A stretch of DNA of 64,000 bases from Erwinia sp. HDF1-3R (GTDB lineage Bacteria; Pseudomonadota; Gammaproteobacteria; Enterobacterales; Enterobacteriaceae), in NCBI RefSeq assembly GCF_039621855.1, contig NZ_CP155071.1:3348001-3412000 (forward strand), written 5' to 3'. The notes beneath the pieces were generated by a model. The model saw only the letters and a list, made by a program, of their open reading frames with translations. It ran no database searches and was not told the origin of the DNA. Positions 19,910 through 30,599 of the stretch are shown piece by piece; position 1 is the stretch's first letter; every line of letters starts with the position of its first letter. The position numbers and the translations under genes were made by a program.

Positions 19910-21675
19910 TGTGCGTCCTTACCGGCTTCAGCCAGAAACTGCGCCGCGGCCTGTTCCTCTACCCGCAGCTCTATCAGGGCGGCGCCGTTCTGCCACCCCT
20001 TGTCTACCGCTGCCAGCAGTGCCTCCCAGCTCCGGGGCTGATGATAGGCGAGGCCGAACAGGGCCGCCGCGCCGGAAAAATTGACCTGCTGCGGCAGGGC
20101 AAAAAAGCGTTCACGCTCGGCTTTCGGCGTGGGCATCATCGAGAAAATCTGCCCACCGTTGTTATTCACCACAATCAACACCAGCGGCGCACTGCCCTGG
20201 CGCAACAGGGCGAGACTGTTGATGTCATAAAGCGCAGAGAGATCGCCCACCACGGCCAGCAGCGGCTGACCGCTGCCGCGTTGTATACCGGCGGCGGTTG
20301 CGATCGGGCCATCAATGCCGCTGGCACCACGGTTAGCAAACACCGGATAGCCCGCCGGAAGCTGCGCCAGGGCATCCGCCAGCCGGATGGTCAGGCTGTT
20401 ACCGAGGAACAGGCTGCCCTTTTCAGGCAGCAGCGCCGGCAACCGGTGCGCCAGCTGCGCCTCGCCGAAATGGTCGAGCGCCCGGTGCAGAATTTCCCGC
20501 GTTTGCGCCACCCGCGCGTTTAGCCTGCTGTACCAGGGTCGCTGCGACGTGAGAGGATCGGTATCGTGCCGCGGATCTGGCTCCAGGGAGGAATCTGCGT
20601 CCTGCCGGAGGTTTGGCATCAGGGCAGAGTTGCCCGTCAGCTCTGACGCTGGCGTGACGGCAGGATGGGCCGCCAGCCAGGGGAGAATGTCAGCGACAAT
20701 GCGCACGCCGCGATGGTGGACAGGGTCGCGCCTGCCCGGCATCGACTCAATCAGCCAGAAGGCATCGGGCTGTGTGTCGCCCAGCCAGCGGCTAAGCTGT
20801 TTACTGGTCAGGTGACTGCCGAACTGCACCACCACCTCAGTCGCCGACAGGATGTCACGCGTTTCCGGCTGCCGCAGCCAGACTTCAGCGCTGGCAAGCG
20901 GCTGTCCGCACTGTGACTGAACGTCGGCCAGCAGGGGCCAGCCCAGCGCGCTGGCCCACGCCGCCAGCGCGATGCCCTCCTCCGGCGTGATTTTCCCGGC
21001 GATCGCCACGCCGCGTTTTTGCCGCAGGGTGGGCCACTCCGGCTGAACGGGTATCGCGGACCGCGCGGGCATGCTGAGCCAGGGCTGGTCGCTATGCCAC
21101 CAGTCGCCCAGCGCGTCGTGCCAGTCGCTAAATGCATCAGGATCGCCGCCATACAGCGGTTCGGCAAACGGGCAGTTGAGGTGTAGCGCGCCCCAGCGAT
21201 GTTCACCAAGTAGCGCGTCCACCGCCGAAACCAGCCAGCGGGCGGGAATATCCGGCGTGGGGCGCGGAAGGTTACATGCGGCGGCGACCTGCCCGGCAAA
21301 CAGCCCCGGCTGCTCAATGGCCTGGTTGGCCCCACAGTCGATCAGCTCCGGGGGGCGGTCGGCAGTCAGAATAACCAGCCTTTCACCGGTAAGCCGCGCT
21401 TCGATAATCGCCGGATAGAGGTTAGCAGCGGCTGTTCCCGAGGTCACAATAACCGCCACCGGCTGGCGCAGCGCTTTTGCCAGGCCCAGGGCAAGGTGCC
21501 CGAGGCCCCGCTCATCGAAGTGAGTGTGACAAATCAGAGTGGCATGCGCCGCAGCTTCGAGCGTCAGGGGCGCGGATCGCGACCCGGGAGCGATGCAAAT
21601 ATGACGCACGCCGTGGCGCGTAAGGGCTTCAAGGATAACGCCCGCCCAGCGGCGGTTGAAGGTGCTATGTGACAT
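19906..21675 (-). CDS. menD: SEPHCHC synthase
   Basis: Thiamine-diphosphate enzyme joining isochorismate and 2-oxoglutarate, the first committed step of menaquinone synthesis. The N-terminal pyrimidine-binding part has [15 protein letters not shown] and [17 protein letters not shown] with the conserved glutamate; the ThDP/Mg motif is VGDLSALYD...NNNGGQIF. The start at 21675 ([10 protein letters not shown]) matches the family; an ATG six codons upstream is less likely. It has 589 residues against 556 in E. coli. Most of the excess is an inserted polar segment at about 344-377 ([20 protein letters not shown]) between the middle and C-terminal domains. Confidence 0.95.
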   Translation of the reverse strand: MSHSTFNRRWAGVILEALTRHGVRHICIAPGSRSAPLTLEAAAHATLICHTHFDERGLGHLALGLAKALRQPVAVIVTSGTAAANLYPAIIEARLTGERLVILTADRPPELIDCGANQAIEQPGLFAGQVAAACNLPRPTPDIPARWLVSAVDALLGEHRWGALHLNCPFAEPLYGGDPDAFSDWHDALGDWWHSDQPWLSMPARSAIPVQPEWPTLRQKRGVAIAGKITPEEGIALAAWASALGWPLLADVQSQCGQPLASAEVWLRQPETRDILSATEVVVQFGSHLTSKQLSRWLGDTQPDAFWLIESMPGRRDPVHHRGVRIVADILPWLAAHPAVTPASELTGNSALMPNLRQDADSSLEPDPRHDTDPLTSQRPWYSRLNARVAQTREILHRALDHFGEAQLAHRLPALLPEKGSLFLGNSLTIRLADALAQLPAGYPVFANRGASGIDGPIATAAGIQRGSGQPLLAVVGDLSALYDINSLALLRQGSAPLVLIVVNNNGGQIFSMMPTPKAERERFFALPQQVNFSGAAALFGLAYHQPRSWEALLAAVDKGWQNGAALIELRVEEQAAAQFLAEAGKDAQ

Positions 21676-21727
21676 AACCCGCTCCGAAATCAAGCCAGGC
21701 TTGCAGTATAAAAGCAGCAGGCCACGA

Positions 21728-23026
21728 CTATTTTGATTTGAGGCAGGATCCCGCAGTTAAATCGACATTAAGCAGGGAAGCCAGTCCCGCCGCCTTATGG
21801 TTAAGCTCCTGCCACTCACTCTGCGCTTCAGACCCGGCGACAATTCCCGCCCCGGCATACAGTCGCACGAGATTTCCCTCTACCCTGGCTGAACGCAGTG
21901 CGACGGCAAATTCGCTCACCTCCGCGGAAAGATAGCCTACCGACCCCGCATACCAGCCGCGAGGGAAGGGTTCATTAGCGGCAATAAACGATCTGGCGGG
22001 CTGACGGGGCAGCCCGGCGACGGCCGCGGTAGGTTGCAGGCGCGACAGGCACAGCAGGTCGTCCGCACGCGCCAGGCTGGCGCGAATTCTGCGCCGAAGG
22101 TGCTGAACGTGCCGCAGGCGAAGGGTTTCTACCGGCAGCACATCCAGGCCGGCGGTAACCGATCGCAGGCGCAGGCAAATATCTTCCACCACCATGCCAT
22201 TCTCACGCAGGTTTTTATCATCCTGTAGCAGCTCGTGTGCCAGCCTGTCGGCCTGGGCGCCATCCGCTGAATTGGCGCAGGTTCCTGCCAGCGCCTCGGT
22301 TAAGAGCCGTAATTCACGGCGGTGATAGAGGCGTTCCGGGCTGGATCCAATAAAGGCGCGGCCCGGTTCAAGCGCCAGCAAAAAGTGATAGCAGTGCTGG
22401 TTGATATCACGACTGGCGGCCAGCAGCGACGCCGCCGACACCGCTCGGGTAAAACTCAGGTCGGTGGCGCGGGCCAGCACCACTTTATCCAGATCCCCTC
22501 GCTGAATTGAGGCCAGCGCGCGTTCGACCAGCCCGGTCCAGTCGTGGCATTGCGGAAGATGCGTAAGCCCGCTCAGCGGGTCGGGGAGATCCCCGACGTC
22601 GCGTGCAGGAAGGAGGCTATCGAGGAAGCCGATTGCCCGCTGCGCATCGGCCTGAAGTGAGACGGCATCATGCAGAAAAATGCTCAGGGTGGTCCCCTGC
22701 AAAAGCAGACGGGGGAGAAACAGAAAGCTGCGGGTAAGTCCAAATTCATTGGCGCCCACCAGCTTCCAGCCGGGGGGCAACGTCTCAAGCAGTTGACGGG
22801 CATCTGCTGCCGACTCTGCATGCATCAGCTCACCGCAGGCGGTAAGCGTTTCGCCTGTATCACGCGGCTGCCAGTAGAACTGCGGCCAGACGGCCTGTGC
22901 GGCCAGCCAGCGAAGTCCATCACTTTCGGCAGGTAGCAGGGTATCCAGCCTGGCGTAGCCGGGGCGGCTATCGGTAATCTTAAGCAACTGCTGACGCAGA
23001 TGCTGGATCGCGGCAAAAATTAACAC
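21728..23026 (-). CDS. menF: isochorismate synthase, menaquinone-specific
   Basis: Converts chorismate to isochorismate for menaquinone. It is a chorismate-utilising enzyme of 432 residues (E. coli 431). Conserved blocks include [14 protein letters not shown] with the catalytic lysine, [35 protein letters not shown] and [10 protein letters not shown]. It is the first gene of the men operon. The menD ATG lies 52 bases past its stop. The end of the elaB unit, with its terminator, is immediately upstream. Confidence 0.96.
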   Translation of the reverse strand: MLIFAAIQHLRQQLLKITDSRPGYARLDTLLPAESDGLRWLAAQAVWPQFYWQPRDTGETLTACGELMHAESAADARQLLETLPPGWKLVGANEFGLTRSFLFLPRLLLQGTTLSIFLHDAVSLQADAQRAIGFLDSLLPARDVGDLPDPLSGLTHLPQCHDWTGLVERALASIQRGDLDKVVLARATDLSFTRAVSAASLLAASRDINQHCYHFLLALEPGRAFIGSSPERLYHRRELRLLTEALAGTCANSADGAQADRLAHELLQDDKNLRENGMVVEDICLRLRSVTAGLDVLPVETLRLRHVQHLRRRIRASLARADDLLCLSRLQPTAAVAGLPRQPARSFIAANEPFPRGWYAGSVGYLSAEVSEFAVALRSARVEGNLVRLYAGAGIVAGSEAQSEWQELNHKAAGLASLLNVDLTAGSCLKSK

Positions 23027-23130
23027 GGCTGTCTTCCCGGGCTGCGAAGAATGCCGCTATTTTACGCGTGAATCATTCAGCTATTTTGATCCAGACCCAA
23101 TTCAGACTCGCAATCAGGTTTTTTGAGCAT

Positions 23131-23160
23131 AAAAAAACGGGCGCCTTTTCAGACGCCCGT
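23131..23160 (-). terminator. intrinsic terminator after elaB
   Basis: The stem ACGGGCG/CGCCCGT (23137-23143 and 23154-23160) is followed on the reverse strand by seven T residues (A-run at 23131-23137). It separates elaB from menF. Confidence 0.88.
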
Positions 23161-23178
23161 TCAGTCAATCCGTTACCC

Positions 23179-23493
23179 TTAGCGACGGGCCAATAGCAGA
23201 CCTACAACCAGACCCAGCGCGGCACCGACGCCGACACCCTGCCATGGCTTGTCGTGAACGTACTCATCCGCACGGTCAACGGCCTGCTTAGCGCGAGCAT
23301 AGTAGGAATCAGCCGCATCGCTGGCGCGAGATTTCACCTCTTTCAGCGATTTTTCCGCTTTGGCTTTCAGCTCAACATACTTCTGATCGGCCGCGTCGCC
23401 TGACGAGTTCAGAACATCTTCCAGCGTTTGGGTTAACAGCGCCAGATCGTCGTCCAAACGAGTATCTTGTGGTTCAATATTTTTAGTAGCCAT
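23179..23493 (-). CDS. elaB: ElaB, membrane-anchored ribosome-associated protein
   Basis: A 104-residue member of the ElaB/YqjD/YgaM (DUF883) family. The N-terminal region is a charged helix (about 10-75, LDDDLALLTQTLEDVLNSSG). A single C-terminal membrane helix follows (VGVGAALGLVVGLLLARR), preceded by the conserved DEYVHDKPWQG. Family members are C-tail-anchored inner-membrane proteins that bind ribosomes in stationary phase; in E. coli elaB depends on RpoS. The ATG is preceded by AAGGAG. The position next to menF is conserved. Confidence 0.95.
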   Translation of the reverse strand: MATKNIEPQDTRLDDDLALLTQTLEDVLNSSGDAADQKYVELKAKAEKSLKEVKSRASDAADSYYARAKQAVDRADEYVHDKPWQGVGVGAALGLVVGLLLARR

Positions 23494-23837
23494 AACATCT
23501 CCTTGTGCGAATTAATTTTCTTCACTAACTATAGACACTTTAAGAACTTCTGCCGCTTAAATGGACCAGGAATTGACTGATAAAATGCCCGATCCGGTGA
23601 ATAATGCGCCAGTTAAAAAAAACCGGGATTAAACGGAATACACTGCTTTGATTAGATTAATCTGATAAATTTCGCAGCAGTGAATTTTCAAACCGCTACG
23701 CTGTCGTATCCCTCTGTGACCTTGCTCACAACTCGGGTAAAGCAGGCTGCGTTTCGTTCGGGTCGTGACGCAGCTGATGTGCATCAGTGCGCGACAGGCT
23801 CTACACACTCCGTTCAGCAAAGGAAATGACTTCTGGC
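23494..23837. promoter_or_regulatory. divergent elaB / opgD control region
   Basis: No gene here. An AT-rich stretch near 23515-23545 contains ACTATA (TATAGT on the reverse strand, 23528-23533), a probable elaB -10. The opgD side shows no confident promoter, but a ribosome site AAAGGAAA precedes the opgD ATG. Confidence 0.4.
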
Positions 23838-25493
23838 ATGAATCGAAGAATGTTTATGAAAGCGTCAATGGCTTTCGCTACGGTAAGCGGGATGTCCGGT
23901 TTATCAACGTTATTTGCTCAGGCCGCCTGGGCAGACACCGATATTGCCGACGGCACGGCGAAACGATTTGATTTCGACGTGCTGAAAAAGATGGCCGCCA
24001 GTTTGGCCAAACAGCCCTGGAGCGGCGCGCCAGCGCCTCTGCCGGAAACGCTGGCCACGCTGACGCCGCAGGCCTATAACGAAATCCAGTATGACGCCAA
24101 CCACTCGCTGTGGAATGCCACGCCTGACCGTGAGCTGGACGTACAGTTCTTCCACGTGGGGATGGGATTTAAGCGCCGCCTGCGCATGTTCTCCGTTGAT
24201 GCCGCCAGCCGTGAAGCGCGTGAAATCCACTTCCGGCCTGAGCTGTTTAACTACAACAACGCGAAGGTTGATACCCATCAGCTTGAGGGTAAAACCGATC
24301 TGGGCTTTGCCGGCTTCCGCGCCTTCAAAAAACCCGAACTGGCCAGTAAAGATATTGTTTCCTTCCTCGGCGCCAGCTACTTTCGCGCCGTTGACGAGAC
24401 TTACCAGTACGGCCTGTCCGCGCGCGGCGTGGCCATTGACACCTTTAGCAGTAAAGAAGAGTTTCCGGACTTCACCGCGTTCTGGTTTGAAACGCCGGCC
24501 GCGGGCGACACCACCTTTACCGTCTATACCCTTCTTGATGGGGCAAGCTGTACCGGTGCCTTCAAGTTTGTTATCCACTGCGAAGATAAGCGGGTGGTGA
24601 TGGAGGTGGAAAACCACCTTTATGCCCGTAAGGATATTGACCAGCTCGGTATTGCGCCGATGACAACCATGTTCAGCTGCGGCAATAATGAGCGTCGCAT
24701 GTGCGATACCATTCACCCACAAATCCATGACTCCGATCGTCTGGCGATGTGGACCGGCACCGGCGAGTGGATCTGCCGCCCGCTGAACAATCCGCAGCGC
24801 CTGACCTATAACGCCTACCAGGATGAAAATCCGCGCGGCTTCGGCATGTTGCAGCTGGATCATGATTTTCAGGACTATCAGGATGTGATCGGCTGGTACA
24901 ACAAGCGCCCCAGCCTGTGGGTGGAGCCGGTTGGCAAGTGGGGCAAGGGGGCCATCAATCTGATGGAGATCCCTACCACGGGTGAAACGCTGGATAATAT
25001 CGTCTGCTTCTGGCGTCCTGCCGATGCCATTAAGGCAGGCAGCGAGCATAGCTTTAGCTACAAACTTTACTGGAGCGGCCTGCCGCCGGTCCGCAGCGGC
25101 CTGTCGCGCGTAAACGCCACGCGCACCGGCATGGGCGGTTTCCCGGAAGGTTGGGCTCCGGGCGAGCATTATCCTGACGTCTGGGCGCGTCGTTTCGCGG
25201 TGGACTTTGTTGGTGGCGATCTCAAAGCCGCTGCGCCAAAGGGGATTGAACCGGTAATAAACGTGACGTCAGGCACCATCAAACAGGTGGAAATCCTCTA
25301 CGTTGAGCCGATTGATGGCTACCGTATCCTGTTTGACTGGTACCCCAACAGCGACTCCACCGAGCCGGTAAACCTGCGCCTGTTCTTACGCACTAAGGAT
25401 GAGACGCTGAGTGAAACCTGGCTTTATCAGTACTTCCCGCCGCCGCCCGATAAGCGCCGGTACGTGGATGACCGCCAGATGACCGCTGGCTGA
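23838..25493 (+). CDS. opgD: periplasmic glucan biosynthesis protein D
   Basis: Also called MdoD; shapes the backbone of osmoregulated periplasmic glucans. The start at 23838 gives 551 residues, as in E. coli, and exposes a twin-arginine signal: NRRMFMKA followed by a hydrophobic stretch ending near AQAAWAD, so export is by the Tat system in folded form. The body is strongly conserved ([71 protein letters not shown]). In E. coli the gene is elsewhere on the chromosome; here it sits between elaB and elaA. It is followed by a terminator shared with elaA. Confidence 0.96.
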   Translation: MNRRMFMKASMAFATVSGMSGLSTLFAQAAWADTDIADGTAKRFDFDVLKKMAASLAKQPWSGAPAPLPETLATLTPQAYNEIQYDANHSLWNATPDRELDVQFFHVGMGFKRRLRMFSVDAASREAREIHFRPELFNYNNAKVDTHQLEGKTDLGFAGFRAFKKPELASKDIVSFLGASYFRAVDETYQYGLSARGVAIDTFSSKEEFPDFTAFWFETPAAGDTTFTVYTLLDGASCTGAFKFVIHCEDKRVVMEVENHLYARKDIDQLGIAPMTTMFSCGNNERRMCDTIHPQIHDSDRLAMWTGTGEWICRPLNNPQRLTYNAYQDENPRGFGMLQLDHDFQDYQDVIGWYNKRPSLWVEPVGKWGKGAINLMEIPTTGETLDNIVCFWRPADAIKAGSEHSFSYKLYWSGLPPVRSGLSRVNATRTGMGGFPEGWAPGEHYPDVWARRFAVDFVGGDLKAAAPKGIEPVINVTSGTIKQVEILYVEPIDGYRILFDWYPNSDSTEPVNLRLFLRTKDETLSETWLYQYFPPPPDKRRYVDDRQMTAG

Positions 25494-25497
25494 TACG

Positions 25498-25524
25498 AAA
25501 AGGGCGAGGCTTTCTCGCCCTTTT
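25498..25524 (+). terminator. bidirectional terminator between opgD and elaA
   Basis: The stem GGGCGAG/CTCGCCC (25502-25508 and 25514-25520) is flanked by AAAA on the left and TTTT on the right. It can serve opgD forward and elaA in reverse. Confidence 0.88.
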
Positions 25525-25535
25525 ATTTTACCGCT

Positions 25536-25997
25536 TCACGCCCCCGCTGATCTTTCCATATCAATATGCGGAATATTGTCTTCCAGATAAGCGTCGCTCA
25601 CCGGCGTAAACCCGAAACCGGCATAGAAGCGTTGCAGATGGGCCTGCGCAGAGAGAAAGATTTTGTGCTGTGGCCAGTGCTGTTCGCAGCAATCGACGGC
25701 CTGCTCCATCAGCCGGTTACCCAGGCTCAATCCGCGCGCTTCACTGGCAACAATAACCCGGCCAATTTTCACCGGTTCACTGGCCGTTTGCGGGGCCAGC
25801 AGGCGGGCACAGGCGACCAGTTTGTTATCCAGCATGCCCAGCAGATGGCGATTTTCACCCAGCAGATCGATGCCGTCCACATCCTGATAGGGGCAGTTTT
25901 GCTCAACCACAAACACCGCGCTGCGCAGGGCTAACAGCTGGTAGAGCTGCGCCGTGCTCAGTTCACTGTGATGCAGATCGTGCCACTCTGGTTTCAT
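25536..25997 (-). CDS. elaA: GNAT family acetyltransferase ElaA
   Basis: A 153-residue protein of the ElaA family. N-terminal WHDLHHSELSTAQLYQLL and VFVVEQNCPYQDVDGIDL are signature segments. The acetyl-CoA loop is IGRVIVASEARGLSLGNRLM, and the C-terminal motif AHLQRFYAGFGFTPVSD is typical. The substrate is unknown in E. coli as well. It is convergent with opgD and 28 bases upstream of the stop of the next reverse gene (26026). Confidence 0.94.
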   Translation of the reverse strand: MKPEWHDLHHSELSTAQLYQLLALRSAVFVVEQNCPYQDVDGIDLLGENRHLLGMLDNKLVACARLLAPQTASEPVKIGRVIVASEARGLSLGNRLMEQAVDCCEQHWPQHKIFLSAQAHLQRFYAGFGFTPVSDAYLEDNIPHIDMERSAGA

Positions 25998-26025
25998 GCG
26001 TTTTCTCCGTTTCAGCCAGTGGCAT

Positions 26026-27360
26026 CTACTTTAGCTGTAATCGCCTGCGGAAACGACTCTGCCGTATGCGTCCTGCTGCGGGCGCAGTGACTTTTTTAAG
26101 CAGCGTTACGTAGTCCATCAACAGACCGGGCGTCCAGGTCATGCCTTCCGCACGGCTGCGTACCAGCCCCAGCAGCCAGAATTGCGGGTCAAATAAGAGC
26201 GCAAATCCCCGCATACCCCGATCGCTTAATATCCCCTCCATCGCCACATCCAGCGCCTGCATAACGCTGGTTGAACAGTTGCGGGATGTCAGGTTATAGG
26301 TGGTATCTGACGAGTAAATTTGCCAGTAGTTTCGCAGGGCCTCTGCATTGTAGCGCGGCAAATGGATACGGTGGTCAGGCAGGCACCAGTCATCAATTTC
26401 CTGCTGGAGCGAGGGCAGAAAACAGCCCGACACGTCGTACTCTTCCCCTGCGCGCAGTACGGCGCGGAAGTTCGTGAAGTTGCGATCGATATCCTTTACC
26501 GGATAGTGGCTGATGTAAATCTCCTGCTCCAGGGAGAGCGCAGCATGACCGGCTGAAATGATGCCGTGCTGATCCACCGCGGCAAGATAGCGATCGATAA
26601 TTAACCGCCGGTCGGTGACCGCAGCCGATCCGACCGGCGTCCACACCAGCACCTTGAGCGGAGCCGCCGGTTCGCGGTCCGGAAACGGGGGATGGACATA
26701 GGCCGTACCGTGCGGGCGGCGCAGCCCGCGCGAGGTGTACATCGGCAGGCTGGTGACCGAGGCGTTTTCTGGCAGCCGCCAGACCTGCAGGGCCATCGCC
26801 ATGGTTGCCGCTCCCCAGGCCAGCAGAACCAGCGCAAAGCAGAGCGGAACGGTGATGTGATGATGAAAAGGCCAGTTGCTGAAGATCACGCCGCTCAGGC
26901 CGATCTCCGTCAGCCCCAGCATCACCTTCCTGCGCCAGAGTCGACAGCGCATCAGCGAGGTAGAAATCAGCCGGAACAGGCCGTCCAGCAGGAATGCCAC
27001 CCCGAACAGCAGCGAGGCGGTGACATTATTCTCGGCGGGATCGCTGAAGATCAGAAACGCGATTAGCAGAAAGGCGCAGCCTTTCGCCATCCCCGGCCAG
27101 TCAATGCGTAAATCGGCCACCCGCGCCGTTATACACTCCCCTGCCCCGGCAACAATCAGCAGTAAGGCCAGCATATTGAGCGGCACCGACAGCAAACCAT
27201 CCTGAGCAATATCAATAATGATAGCGATCCCCAAACAAAAGCAGATCAGGGCGACCCCGACCAGCGTCAGCCAGCGTGCTTTTAGCAGCTGCGCGCCCAT
27301 CAGCAAAAATAACAATCTGAGCAAAGGATCTCTCCGGCCTGAGTTGTCTGTTACAGACAT
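26026..27360 (-). CDS. HdeD-like membrane domain fused to a papain-like His/Cys domain (paralogue)
   Basis: A 444-residue protein with the same plan as the product of 10062-11381: six hydrophobic helices (about 28-195, HdeD/DUF308-like), a linker, then a soluble domain with LKVLVWTPVGSA, ISAGHAALSLEQEIYISHYP (His272) and TYNLTSRNCSTSV (Cys362). Equivalent blocks in the other copy read LRVLVWTPAGSA, STGHAAL and YNLTWRNCSSS, so the two are clear paralogues. A TTG at 27324 preceded by GGAGAG is an alternative start that removes 12 polar residues. It lies alone between elaA and nuoN, without the MASE1 or DUF4105 partners. Substrate unknown. Confidence 0.75.
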   Translation of the reverse strand: MSVTDNSGRRDPLLRLLFLLMGAQLLKARWLTLVGVALICFCLGIAIIIDIAQDGLLSVPLNMLALLLIVAGAGECITARVADLRIDWPGMAKGCAFLLIAFLIFSDPAENNVTASLLFGVAFLLDGLFRLISTSLMRCRLWRRKVMLGLTEIGLSGVIFSNWPFHHHITVPLCFALVLLAWGAATMAMALQVWRLPENASVTSLPMYTSRGLRRPHGTAYVHPPFPDREPAAPLKVLVWTPVGSAAVTDRRLIIDRYLAAVDQHGIISAGHAALSLEQEIYISHYPVKDIDRNFTNFRAVLRAGEEYDVSGCFLPSLQQEIDDWCLPDHRIHLPRYNAEALRNYWQIYSSDTTYNLTSRNCSTSVMQALDVAMEGILSDRGMRGFALLFDPQFWLLGLVRSRAEGMTWTPGLLMDYVTLLKKVTAPAAGRIRQSRFRRRLQLK

Positions 27361-27521
27361 CCACTACTGTATCCGGTTAAGACGATGCGCCCGGGAAAGC
27401 GTTCAGTCGTTCGGCGGTTAAAGCACGTCTGTTTACTAACCGTTAGCAATAGCAGGCAACATACGCCAGTTTGCTTAGTTTTTGCTTAATGCGTTAGGTG
27501 TACAGAGGGAAAACAGGAAGC

Positions 27522-27554
27522 AAAAAAAACGGGCTCCCAGGGGAGCCCGTTTTA
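27522..27554 (-). terminator. intrinsic terminator of the nuo operon
   Basis: The stem ACGGGCTCCC/GGGAGCCCGT (27529-27538 and 27541-27550) is followed on the reverse strand by eight T residues (A-run 27522-27529). It lies 15-48 bases past the nuoN stop. Confidence 0.9.
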
Positions 27555-27569
27555 TCAGCAGGGTGAGAA

Positions 27570-29027
27570 TTACATTAAGGGCTGCGCCATCTGCACCAGT
27601 GAAATCAGCGGCTGAGGATAGACACCCAGCAGCAGTACGAGGATGGCAGAAATCAGCACCACGACGCCGCCTGCGGTAAACGCCCAGTTTGCCGGCGTAT
27701 CACGCTGCAACAGCTCCGGCGGGTTCAGGTAGAGACTGACGGTCACGCGCAAATAGTAGTAGAGGCCGATAGCGCTCCCGACTACCACTGCGCCGGTCAG
27801 CCACCACAGATGTGCCCCCACGCCCACCGCGATAATATAAAACTTACCGATAAAGCCCAGCGTCATTGGGATCCCGGCCAGCGACAGCATCATCACCGTC
27901 ATCACCGCCGACAGAATCGGACGATGCCAGAACAGGCCACGATAGGAGTAGAGGGAATCCGCATCCGGCCCACGGTAAGGGCTGGACATCAGGCTGACTA
28001 CGCCGAACGCACCCAGGCTGCTGAACAGGTAACCTGCCAGGTAGACCCCGACCGCTTCCAGCGACAGCTGGTGAGTCTGAATAGCGATCAGCGCCACCAG
28101 CAGATAGCCCAGATGCGCGATAGAGGAATAACCAAGCAGACGCTTAATATTGGTCTGCGAAATGGCCATCAGGTTACCGAAGAGGATCGAGGCAACGGCG
28201 ATGAGCGCCAGCACCAACCGTACCGCTTCGCTGTCCGCTACCGGCGCATCAAGGAATAAACGCATCACCACGCCGAAAATGGCAATCTTGCTGGCGGTTG
28301 CCAGGAAAGCCGATACCGGTGCGGGTGCGCCCTGATAAACATCTGGCGTCCACAGGTGGAAAGGCACCAGTGACAGCTTGAAGCCCAGACCGACGATCAT
28401 CATGCCCAGCCCTGCCAGCAGCAGTGGCTGATGCAGCAGACCGTCGTTCAGGCTTTTGCCCAGCGCCACAAAGCTCAGATTGCCGGAATCGGCATAGATA
28501 AGCGCCATCCCAAACAGCAGGAAGGAGGAGGCCACCGCGGACATAATGGTGTATTTGATGCTGGCTTCCAGCGAACGCTTTTGCTGGAAGGCGTAGCCCA
28601 CCAGACCAAACAGCGGCAGGGAGATCAGCTCAATGCCGATAAACAGCGACGCAAGATGGTTCGCGCTGGCCAGAACGATACCGCCTGCCGCTGCGATCAG
28701 CACCAGCAGGTAGAACTCTTCGCGGTTATCGGGATAGGTCGCCAGCCACGGGTAGGCAAAGGTGCAGGTCGCCAGGCTGGCAAGGATCACCAGTCCGCTA
28801 TAGAGCATCGAATAGCCATCCACGCGCAGCAGCGGCGTGACGTCCATCGCGCCGACGTGCCCCACAAAAAAGAGCGAGAACAGGGCAACGTTAAGACCTA
28901 CCACCGCCAGCGTGGCATTGGCGAAGTGGTTGCGCCGCCACGCAATGGAGAGCATTACCACGACCACCGTCAATCCGACGATCAGCAACGGCAGTAGCGC
29001 GATCAATTGTTGAGGAGTTATTGTCAT
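27570..29027 (-). CDS. nuoN: NADH-quinone oxidoreductase subunit N
   Basis: Antiporter-like proton-pumping membrane subunit of complex I, 485 residues as in E. coli, with about 14 transmembrane helices. Conserved charged residues sit within helices ([16 protein letters not shown]-like region at [47 protein letters not shown]). It is the last gene of the nuo operon, six bases after nuoM, and ends just before a strong terminator. Confidence 0.98.
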   Translation of the reverse strand: MTITPQQLIALLPLLIVGLTVVVVMLSIAWRRNHFANATLAVVGLNVALFSLFFVGHVGAMDVTPLLRVDGYSMLYSGLVILASLATCTFAYPWLATYPDNREEFYLLVLIAAAGGIVLASANHLASLFIGIELISLPLFGLVGYAFQQKRSLEASIKYTIMSAVASSFLLFGMALIYADSGNLSFVALGKSLNDGLLHQPLLLAGLGMMIVGLGFKLSLVPFHLWTPDVYQGAPAPVSAFLATASKIAIFGVVMRLFLDAPVADSEAVRLVLALIAVASILFGNLMAISQTNIKRLLGYSSIAHLGYLLVALIAIQTHQLSLEAVGVYLAGYLFSSLGAFGVVSLMSSPYRGPDADSLYSYRGLFWHRPILSAVMTVMMLSLAGIPMTLGFIGKFYIIAVGVGAHLWWLTGAVVVGSAIGLYYYLRVTVSLYLNPPELLQRDTPANWAFTAGGVVVLISAILVLLLGVYPQPLISLVQMAQPLM

Positions 29028-29033
29028 GGCGAG

Positions 29034-30554
29034 TTACGGCCTTGTAGTTAAAATTGAAGCGGTATACCACTGCTGAATGTTACTCATAGCGGCATGAGAG
29101 GTATCCAGAATCGGCTGTGGGTAAACGCCCAGCAGCACCAGCAGGACCACCAGCACCATAATCATCAGAAACTCTCTGGGCGACATTCCGCGCAGCGGCG
29201 TTTCAGACTTGGGTGCGCCGTAGTAAGCACGCTGCATCATAACCAGTGAATAAACGGACGCGAACACCAGCCCAAAGGTCGCGATGACGATAATCACCGG
29301 CACGGACCTGAAGCTGCCGGTCAGGATCATAAACTCACCCACAAAGTTACCGGTCCCCGGCATCCCCAGGTTGGCAACGGCGAAGAACAGCGACAGTCCC
29401 GGCAGCCACTTGATGCGTGACCACAGGCCGCCCATCTGGCGCATATCACGGGTATGCAGACGCTCATACAGCTGACCGCAGAGGATAAACAGCGCGGCAG
29501 CAGAGAGACCGTGAGCAATCATCTGCACCACCGCCCCCTGGAACGCCAGCTGGCTGCCGGTGTAGATTGCAATCAGCACGAAGCCCATATGCGAAATGGA
29601 GGTATAGGCAATCAGGCGCTTAATATCGTACTGCGAGAAAGCCATCCACGCGCCGTAGAAGATGCCGATAATCCCGAGCCACATGGCGATCGGGGCAAAT
29701 TCCGCAGAGGCGTGTGGAAACAGCGGCAGCGCGAAGCGCAGCAGACCATAGGCCGCCGTCTTCAGCAGAATACCCGCCAGATCCACCGAACCCGCCGTGG
29801 GTGCCTGACTGTGCGCATCCGGCAGCCAGCCGTGCAGCGGCACTACCGGCATTTTTACCGCAAAGGCGATGAAGAAGCCGAGCATCAGCACATATTCAAC
29901 GGTGTGCGACATCGGCGTTTTCAGCAGGTCTTCGTAGTTGAAGGTCCAGATGCCCGTAGCGTTGTAGTGCACAAAGACCAGCGCCAGAATGGCAATCAGC
30001 ATCACCAGACCGCTGGCCTGGGTATAAATAAAGAATTTGGTTGCGGCGGTAATACGGGTTTTACCGTCCGATGCCTTATGACCCCAGAGTGCGATCAGGA
30101 AGTACATCGGCACCAGCATCATTTCCCAGAAGAAGAAGAACAGGAACATGTCGATGGCAAGGAACACGCCAATCACGCCGCCGAGGATCCACAGCAGGTT
30201 CAGGTAGAAGAAGCCCTGCCACTTTTCAATCTCATTCCACGAGCAAAGCACAGCCATCACACCGAGCAGGCCGGTCAGCACCACCATTAACAGCGACAGA
30301 CCGTCCAGCGCCAGATGCACGTTAATGCCGAAGCGCGGGATCCAGGAGACGAGGAATTCCGATTGCCACTGCGGCAGGCCCGCAGCCTGCGTTAACGAAT
30401 AGCCTCCCTGCATCCAGAGCTGCAGCGAGAGTACCAGCGTCAGTCCCATCGAGATCAGCGCTATCCAGCGCGGCAGTTTGCTGCTTATGCGCTCAAGCTG
30501 CCAGCATAGCAGGCCACCGATGAACGGGATGAGTATAAGCCAGGGTAATAACAT
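29034..30554 (-). CDS. nuoM: NADH-quinone oxidoreductase subunit M
   Basis: Antiporter-like proton-pumping subunit of the complex I membrane arm, 506 residues. The start at 30554 (MLLPWLILIPFIGGLL) matches the family N-terminus; upstream in-frame codons belong to the repeat-containing spacer. Key in-membrane residues are visible in FFFFWEMMLVPMYFLI (Glu144 region), KMPVVPLHGWLPDAHSQAP (Lys234 region) and DIKRLIAYTSISHMGF. About 215 bases separate it from nuoL, enough to hold a dispersed repeat. Confidence 0.98.
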   Translation of the reverse strand: MLLPWLILIPFIGGLLCWQLERISSKLPRWIALISMGLTLVLSLQLWMQGGYSLTQAAGLPQWQSEFLVSWIPRFGINVHLALDGLSLLMVVLTGLLGVMAVLCSWNEIEKWQGFFYLNLLWILGGVIGVFLAIDMFLFFFFWEMMLVPMYFLIALWGHKASDGKTRITAATKFFIYTQASGLVMLIAILALVFVHYNATGIWTFNYEDLLKTPMSHTVEYVLMLGFFIAFAVKMPVVPLHGWLPDAHSQAPTAGSVDLAGILLKTAAYGLLRFALPLFPHASAEFAPIAMWLGIIGIFYGAWMAFSQYDIKRLIAYTSISHMGFVLIAIYTGSQLAFQGAVVQMIAHGLSAAALFILCGQLYERLHTRDMRQMGGLWSRIKWLPGLSLFFAVANLGMPGTGNFVGEFMILTGSFRSVPVIIVIATFGLVFASVYSLVMMQRAYYGAPKSETPLRGMSPREFLMIMVLVVLLVLLGVYPQPILDTSHAAMSNIQQWYTASILTTRP

Positions 30555-30599
30555 GGCGTTTTGTTTCCCTTTTCTGAACCTGCATGGGCTATCTTGCTT

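Noticed and set aside
23910-25169. 419-codon reverse frame opposite opgD
   Set aside because: Long only because of codon bias in opgD; opgD matches its family along its whole length.
29454-30290. 278-codon forward frame opposite nuoM (and 31766-32593 opposite nuoL)
   Set aside because: Glutamine/arginine-rich antisense shadows of hydrophobic nuo genes.
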